Assembly: GCF_019393635.1 (NCBI RefSeq)
Contig: NC_057867.1
Coordinates: 63,057,492-63,121,491 of the forward strand
Direction of reading: 5' to 3'
Length of the DNA: 64,000 nucleotides
Source of the DNA: Dromiciops gliroides
Lineage: Eukaryota > Chordata > Mammalia > Microbiotheria > Microbiotheriidae
Part shown: piece by piece, positions 59,301-64,000 of the stretch
Position numbering within the stretch: position 1 is the first letter of the stretch
Layout of the letters: the number at the start of each line of letters is the position of its first letter
Notes under the pieces: generated by a model
What the model saw: only the letters and a program-made list of their open reading frames with translations
The model's database searches: none
What the model was told of the DNA's origin: nothing
Made by a program: the position numbers and the translations under genes

Positions 59301-60253
59301 GAATGTTCTGCAGTTGATCCTTTTTCTTCCTTCTTCTCTTTTTTTTCCTTCTTTGTTTCTTTTTTTCCTACCCTTCTTTTCCAGGGAACGTCTTTGTAAT
59401 CAGTTTATCTGTGGCCGACATGCTTGTTGCTGTGTATCCTTACCCTATGACCTTGATTGCCATCTTGAACAACGGCTGGACCATGGGAAAACTCCACTGT
59501 CAACTGAGCGGCCTCCTTACAAGCATTAGCGCTGTCAGCTCCGTCTTTAACATCATGGTGATAGCCCTCAACCGCTACTGCTACATCTGCCATAGCCTCC
59601 TGTACGAGAAGATCTTCACCGGAAGGAACACCATCCTTATCCTTATGGTAACCTGGCTGATGACCATGCTGGCTCTCATCCCCAACTACTTTGTGGCCAC
59701 CGTGCAGTACAATCCCACGGTCTACACTTGCAGCTTTGTCCACACTTCCACTGCCTTCTACGCCGTTGGAGTGATGGCCCTCCACTTCCTCATCCCCCTG
59801 ACGGTAGTGGCATTCTGCTACCTGAAGATCTGGATCTTGGTCATTCAAGTCAATCATCGGGTCAAGGTCACCAAGCCCAAGTTCATGCTGGTCGATGTCC
59901 GCAACTTCATGACGATGTTTCTGGTCTTCGTCCTGTTCGCTCTGTGCTGGGGCCCGCTGTATTTCTTGAAGCTTTCCCAGGTCTTCGATCCTTTCGGCAT
60001 CGGACCACGAGTCCCAGAGTGGGCATACATCGGGAGCTACTACTTGGCCTACTTCAACAGCTGCGTGAATGCCATGATCTACGGAACTCTCAACCAGAAC
60101 TTCCGCAGGGAGTACCAGAGCATCGTCCGCAACACCAAGGAGACGGCCTACTACTTCGTTGTTGATGTGCAGGAGCAAATCCAAGATATGAGGATGAGAC
60201 GCAAGCCGACTTATGCCGGGGCCAGGCGCATCCAAGGCGACACCTATCTGTGA
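44378..60253 (+). CDS. GPR50: GPR50 / Mel1c-type melatonin-related receptor
   Basis: Join 44,378-44,564 and 59,385-60,253, giving 351 residues, a class A GPCR of the plasma membrane. Motifs are Asn46 (TM1), Asp74 (TM2), Cys101-Cys178 disulfide, NRY 125-127 with CYICHS, Trp153, Pro200, CWGP 250-253 and NAMIY 291-295. Approximate helices are 27-50, 64-86, 98-122, 142-163, 187-212, 236-260 and 272-297. NRY and NAxxY in place of DRY and NPxxY mark the melatonin receptor family. SLSVADMLVA, VTKN, FRREY and the QIQDMR tail segment favour GPR50 over MT1 or MT2. Eutherian GPR50 does not bind melatonin and has a tail of about 300 residues, whereas this tail has about 50 and ends TYL. His196 and Asn163 of the ligand pocket are kept, but positions equivalent to MT1 Gln181, Asn255 and Gly258 are His182, Tyr255 and Lys258. 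A diverged Mel1c is the same gene under another name. Confidence 0.88.
45100..46680. repeat. Degenerate ~145-150-bp tandem repeat
   Basis: The phrase ggggt-gct-aa-tcc or 'gtgtctaagtt', followed after 30-60 bases by 'ggctcc.cttggg' or 'gcctggggctg' and 'gagcc', recurs near 45,111, 45,415, 45,561, 45,880, 46,165, 46,315, 46,447 and 46,579. Spacings are about one or two times 150. The clearest pair is 46,155-46,262 and 46,305-46,392, which share 'ctaaatatg.gctcctctgtag' and 'ctctgcaggctccccttggg'-like blocks. Confidence 0.55.
46862..46902. repeat. (GT)n microsatellite
   Basis: An uninterrupted GT run of about 20 units, followed by a short GA-rich stretch. Confidence 0.97.
49110..49150. repeat. 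(TG)n microsatellite
   Basis: A TG run with two TATG interruptions. Confidence 0.96.
49304..49523. mobile_element. Non-autonomous TIR transposon, hAT-like
   Basis: The left end, CAAAGGTTTTTAACC, and the inverse of the right end, CAGGAGTTCTTAACC, form terminal inverted repeats. The interior ('cataggctt cgccagactg'-like text at 49,466 and the AT-rich middle) is non-coding. A related AT-rich fragment may lie at 10,430-10,510. Confidence 0.6.
50645..50770 (+). mobile_element. MIR-type SINE
   Basis: A well-preserved copy: 'ctagaagggacctcagaggt', 'catccagtccaaccccctca', 'ttttacagatgaggaaactg' and 'tcacacagccagtgagtggc', in that order. Confidence 0.8.
51521..51737. repeat. Polypyrimidine (TTCC)n tract
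   Basis: About 215 bases are almost purely C and T, with irregular TTTC and TTCCC units. The frames through it are Phe/Leu/Pro/Ser-rich on one strand and Lys/Glu/Arg-rich on the other, and are artefacts. Confidence 0.95.
52560..52735 (+). mobile_element. MIR-type SINE body
   Basis: 'ctacctgtgtgaccttgggc', 'aaatcacttaaccttcacgg' and 'cccttccagctccaaatcta' appear in the order of the SINE body. Confidence 0.7.
52748..52897 (+). mobile_element. SINE with inverted 5' part
   Basis: The first 54 bases are the reverse complement of the SINE head (from the bases after GGATTCAGGAGGACC back to GGGGG). They are followed by about 8 unrelated bases and then the remaining SINE body in forward orientation (tgagttcaa... 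to the A tail). Head and tail meet at the same consensus position. Confidence 0.85.
53275..53373. repeat. (GT)n(GA)n compound microsatellite
   Basis: About 17 GT units are followed by about 28 GA units with one CATC interruption. Confidence 0.97.
53576..53718 (+). mobile_element. tRNA-derived marsupial SINE
   Basis: A full-length copy flanked by a perfect 16-base duplication, atatgagcccactatc. Confidence 0.96.
54040..54440. other. Candidate conserved non-coding element in the GPR50 intron
   Basis: A repeat-free stretch with balanced composition and several homeodomain-like cores (TGATTAATCT, CATTAAATAC, TGTGTAATTG). No open frame or splice-flanked exon is visible. The enhancer role is inference. 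Confidence 0.3.
54864..54885. repeat. Poly(C) tract
   Basis: Twenty-two consecutive C residues. Confidence 0.95.
56125..56270 (-). mobile_element. tRNA-derived marsupial SINE
   Basis: A reverse-oriented full-length copy ending CACCTAGCTGCCCCCC. The flanks share cccagtccc- and ccaagtccc-type target sequence. Confidence 0.94.
57085..57230 (+). mobile_element. MIR-type SINE body
   Basis: 'gagcctcagtttccccttct', 'ggttggactaggtgatctct' and 'aaggtcccaaccagctctgt' give the SINE body order. Confidence 0.7.
57400..57835. other. Candidate conserved non-coding element in the GPR50 intron
   Basis: A repeat-free block about 1.6-2 kb upstream of the last exon, with motifs such as TGATGGCGTCAAAACAAACG and 'cttgatcgattaccaacatc'. 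There is a 61-codon frame (57,653-57,838), but it has no homologue that I recognise. Confidence 0.25.
59385..60253 (+). CDS. GPR50: GPR50 last exon: TM2 to C-terminus
   Basis: The exon starts after ttttccag with the two bases that complete the split glycine codon, and reads GNVFVISLSVADMLVAVYPY as its first 20 residues. It encodes residues 63-351, six helices and the cytoplasmic tail, and ends in TGA. The reading frame is uninterrupted and codon use is GC-rich at third positions, which also keeps the antisense strand open for 284 codons. Helix 8 is probably NFRREYQSIVRN. The tail after it is basic (MRMRRKP) and ends with Thr-Tyr-Leu, a class I PDZ-ligand pattern (S/T-x-hydrophobic). Downstream of TGA the same frame meets another stop within ten codons, so there is no hidden long tail. 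Confidence 0.95.
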
Positions 60254-60378
60254 AGACAAAGTCTCACCGAGTGTCCTTAGTGATGGCTAAGTGACAGGTC
60301 CCAGTTCTAAGTTTGCTCCGCATACTATACGCTGAAATTGCTTGATGCACCGTACTTCTCCCTGCTCTAACACACAGT

Positions 60379-60500
60379 CTGCACACATACATACACACAG
60401 GCACCCCCTCTGTGCACATACATACACACATGCACCCCTATATGCACATACATACACACATAGACCCCCCCTATATGCACATGCATGCACACATATGTAC
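60379..60500. repeat. ~32-bp tandem repeat in the 3' UTR
   Basis: About four units of the form tgcacatacatacacacatg followed by a C-rich spacer (caccccctctg, caccccta, agaccccccc). Confidence 0.85.
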
Positions 60501-63388
60501 TTGACACAAACCTTCTACACTACACACATCACACCAGCAGGCTTAGAAGTACCAATTAGTGAGTGTGTTTTAGCTCATCGTGCAAGTGTTACCTTATCCT
60601 TTGCGTAATAGTAGCCTATCTCTAAAAATAAGTAATACAATTTTAGGGAACTAAAGTTCCCCAGTGTTTGCCATTCTAGTTTCAAAGCTACTTAAGCTTT
60701 CTTGCCGAATGATCTTCATTTGTCAATGGCTCCCCACTCGAATTCTCTCTTTCCCTTTTGTCATCCCTGCTCCCCCAGCCTCTTTGTTAAGTGGCTAGTT
60801 ATCTCTCTAGATAACCCATTGATATATTGGGGGAGTTCCTAAGGGAAGCTTGTGGTGAAGCCTTCTGTATATGAAGTATCTTTTGGTCGCATGAATATGA
60901 CCGCATAGTAATCTGTTTTGTGAGCGTGAATTTACACATATTTAAGCGGGCCCACCGCTGCTTCCAATGGCAGTCACGGAAGCCGGTGAGATAATCCAGT
61001 ACTTTAAACGGATGGCATCTCCTAAATTTCAGCTGCAAAATGGCACTCTGAAGTCTACTGAATTCAATTGGGAAGCTCACCTCTGACTTAATTCTCAGTA
61101 CCAGGCAGTCAGTTGAATGGTGTCCCGAGGGGTTTGGAACAGTTCCTGTGTGAGGCCAGGTCATTGGGCAGAATTCCCAAGGGCAGACAGTACATAGCTG
61201 CTCCTTCCTCCTGCTGCTGTTCTTCAAATGTTACAAGTGTTCATTCCCCCACGGGTGGGGGCAACATTCTGTCTAGAATCTCTGAATGTGGGGTGCCTGG
61301 ATCTGAGCGAGTGCTGGCTTTCAGGTTTGGGGACGTGCTCAGTTTTCCGGGAGAGTTAAGGTAGAGGACAGTCCCAAGTAGAGTCTGTTATACATTCGTA
61401 ATTGAATCTCAATCACAAAGGGCCCCTTCCATCTTCTTCTCTTTCCCAGACCAGGCATAAAAATAGAACAAATGAGATCATCAAATTTCAGAAAGAGGTT
61501 TGGAGTAGAAGCCTAATTTCAGGGATGCTCCACTGGGTAGTGGCCAATCCTTGTTGGAAGCATCCCTCTCAGTTTCTGCCACAGGAAGATGTTAAGAGAG
61601 ACAAAAAGAGTCCATTCCCATCCATCTCATCCATGTCCAGACTTTTACCACACTCTCCACTAAATAGTAAATAGAATATTGGACAAAGGAAAGAAAAGCT
61701 TGCTGTCAATGGCTTTGTTTGGAGGGGAATAGGGTGGAAGGTAGAAGGGGCTAGGAGACAGAGGGAAGGAGACATGAGTAGAAGGTTACTTTGTGGGTGA
61801 GTGATGAGTTCCCTGGTAGAAAAATGGGTTATCCGATGACCTGACCAATTCACAGTAGGAGTGGTCAGAGAGGTAGAAAGAAAACCAGGGAAGTTTCTAA
61901 AGTTCACAGGAACCTAGTGACTTTTCAAATGACAGCCCGAGCATTTCGGGGACAGCAGCATTGTAGGCAGGGCTCCGATAGACATCTGTACTTGGGATTC
62001 AAGCTGAGGGCTGCCCAGTGGGCACTTTGGGGAGTTCCAGATCAAGGCGATCAGCCAAAACCCAATTGTAGCATAATCTCCTTTCTTCACAAAGTCGACA
62101 TACCTATTATTATTATTTATTGCTTAAGAAGTATTTAAGGGACAGATCCTCACACATCTATTTATTATTTATTGCTTCAGAAGTATTAATATGTAAAGGA
62201 TATAGCTTTCCTTTATTTATGACTAATATGCCTATGTGATGAATTCTAATCTCTCTCTTTTGAACAAATCTTCAACTCAAACACACTGGAAAAAAATCTA
62301 ATTGTGGCCCAGTGTTTTTCCTAGTTAGATTTTTTTTTTTAAAAAGTTTTTTCTTAGTGGTTAAATTCATTTCTTTCCTTTAACAAGCATTCTAATGAAC
62401 TGCCACCAAGAAGGCTCATCAGCCCTGTTCATTTCTCTTTGTGGCTATGGAGCGATGAATGGTTGCTAAGAGACTCTCCCCTCTAGCGATGGTGCTGTTT
62501 GGGATCATGTCTCTTCTTAGAGAGTTGGCCAGGCTTCAGTCTCACTTAGGGCCACAACCCCAGACCCACTCCCCCCTCTTTCACCCAAAGACTCTCACCT
62601 GGACAAGTGTGCAAGTTTACTCCTATCTTCTCTCTATTCCTGTGGATTTGCCCAAAGGAAGATGGCACTTTAATTAAGGATTCATTACAAGTCTATACAA
62701 AACACTCACATTGGAGTCAGTTCAAATGAACCCTGTCTCCAAATGCATTCTCCACCTGAGCCTGAGGGGGTTACAAAGAAGACAAAGAAAAACAGAGATG
62801 ATGGTGACATTGTCCCAATGAAGCCAACCAGCCGGTAACAGAAGGAACCCTGGATCCATCTGATGCGGTGGAAGACTGAGAGATCTGGACTCGAGTTTGA
62901 CAAAAACTTGGTGGCTGGAGGTGACACACTTCCAGCTGGGAGAATCACCCATGAGAGAAGCTGGGAAGAATAGGGGTCCTTCAAGAAGCCTTGCCCCTAG
63001 TCTATACTATACCACTTTGGACTCCAGCCCCCTCTCCGGGCTGTGAGGATATGGGGTGCTAATCTTAGTGTTTCCTAATGGCTTTCTTAGCTGCTGGGGT
63101 CCCCACTCTGACCTCTTTTCTCAGCTCTGCCACTCACTTTGCTGTCCCTGGGACACCAAATGGCAAGAATTTCTAATAGTTGAGATGATCAATGGGCAGG
63201 ATTGAGAGATCAGCACCATATTAAAACCTAGATAGTGATTCTTTCATAAAAGTCAGGAGAGAAGAATAAAAATATTTAAATTTATTTAAAAGAATTCTAT
63301 TAGAGTTGGATTTATTATATGAAATCATGCCTTAAAGCACTGGATTTTAATTATCTAACTGCCTTAAAAAGTGTGTGTTTAATGTAAC

Positions 63389-63394
63389 AATAAA
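63389..63394 (+). terminator. Candidate polyadenylation signal
   Basis: AATAAA followed within 40 bases by a GT-containing stretch (aaaaggtgtgattg). It is the last good signal before repeat-rich flank. Confidence 0.35.
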
Positions 63395-63410
63395 ACGTAT
63401 TTTCGTGGCA

Positions 63411-64000
63411 TTAGAAAAAACAAAAAAAGGTGTGATTGACTTCCTTGAAACACTTGGGATACTTGGGGGTGGGCTGGGCTGGGGGGGTGGAGGGCAGGAC
63501 AGGGCAAGGGTGGATACTGACTGACCTGTCAGGGAGCCAGAGCCTAGCACAGCTCTCTCAGATATAACCATTCATTCAGAGACTCCCATTTCTCTGGAGT
63601 CTTAGGGTTGATAAAGTGCTTCCCTCCTAATAATCCTTTGGAGTAGACAGGGAACGTGGTCTCATCATTTTACATCTGAAGAAACCGAGACTAGGAGACG
63701 GGAAATGACTATCGGCACTCAAGTCAGAATTTGAGTGTAGGGGTTGGAAGGGACATCTAATTCAACCAGTATCTTAGAATAATCCCTCTGCCATATCAGC
63801 CAACAAGCTGTCCCCTAATTTTGGCTTGAACACCCACAGGGAGGGGCAACTCACCACTTCTCATAGCAGCCCATTCTACTTTGGGATGGAACTGGCCATG
63901 GAAACCTTAGCATAAACTGATTTCTCAGATTAGCTAGACCTTGCAGGGCCCTGTGGGAATGGAGGACGGGACAGGACTCTTGTTGGGTAGGGAAAGGAGG
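63411..64000. other. Downstream flank
   Basis: A G-rich stretch is followed by a MIR-type fragment (about 63,640-63,780, 'atcattttacatctgaagaa'). No gene is seen. Confidence 0.5.

Larger units (their letters stand above)
44565..59384 (+). other. GPR50 intron between TM1 and TM2 exons (14.8 kb)
   Basis: It is a GT...AG intron, phase 1. The first 2 kb are GC-rich and partly tandemly repeated. The rest contains MIR-like fragments, a hAT-like element, three common-SINE insertions or remnants, simple repeats and long unique stretches (47,500-48,660, 54,040-54,560, 57,300-59,300). I see no further exon. The acceptor is preceded by a long T/C tract (about 59,320-59,380). Confidence 0.85.
60254..63410 (+). 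other. Probable GPR50 3' UTR
   Basis: There is no downstream gene. The sequence is AT-rich with several ATTTA-type elements (62,100-62,240) and no SINE insertions for over 3 kb, unlike the flanks. Candidate polyadenylation signals are AATAAA at 63,265-63,270 and 63,389-63,394. The end is inferred, and an earlier site is possible. Confidence 0.4.

Noticed and set aside
59728..60165. 145-codon frame in another plus frame of the last exon
   Set aside because: It is an out-of-frame shadow of GPR50 with a Pro/Gln/His-rich product and no start context or homologue.
59405..60259. 284-codon minus-strand open frame covering the whole last GPR50 exon
   Set aside because: It is antisense to a clear GPCR exon, its His/Asp/Val-rich product has no recognisable domain, and GC-rich third positions readily keep the antisense strand open.

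Overview
The window is nuclear DNA from a marsupial. The main evidence is about 20 copies of a tRNA-derived SINE whose head reads GGGGCAGCTAGGTGGCGCAG and whose tail reads GCAAGTCACTTAACCC plus an A run, many with clear target-site duplications. Older CORE-SINE/MIR-type elements and L2 tails, both typical of marsupial genomes, fill much of the rest. The SINE type may point to an Australian lineage, but this was not tested against reference libraries.

Layout. (1) 1-10,580 is gene-free, fairly GC-rich intergenic DNA with L2/MIR-like fragments and simple repeats. (2) 10,580-32,375 is intergenic and repeat-rich. It holds two copies of an LTR-like element (about 10.6-11.1 kb and 20.4-21.0 kb) and, beside the first, an intronless minus-strand copy of C15orf48 (NMES1). 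That copy still carries a degraded mir-147 hairpin 23 bases after its stop codon. A four-copy 69-bp tandem repeat lies at 14.6 kb. (3) 32,376-40,960 is a degenerate long-period (about 300-340 bp) tandem array. Its monomer is a MIR-type SINE body joined to an AT-rich linker, and younger SINEs interrupt it. (4) 42,185-63,410 is the one clear protein-coding gene, on the plus strand.

The gene is a melatonin-receptor-family GPCR that best fits GPR50, the mammalian Mel1c lineage. The two certain coding exons are 44,378-44,564 and 59,385-60,253, separated by a 14.8-kb intron that interrupts a glycine codon just after TM1. The product is 351 residues. It keeps the family NRY motif, the extracellular disulfide cysteines and NAxxY, but several positions that line the melatonin pocket are changed, and it lacks the long C-terminal tail of eutherian GPR50. 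A TATA box at 42,185 is followed by a short open exon (42,226-42,328). This exon has a good splice donor that joins in frame to an acceptor at 44,366, 11 bases before the conventional ATG, so a longer 389-residue form is possible. The first intron carries a regular 20-bp GC-rich minisatellite nested in 59-60-bp repeats.

No other protein-coding gene, tRNA, rRNA or CRISPR array was seen. Most open frames in the window are by-products of repeats, GC-rich DNA or the antisense strand of exon 2.
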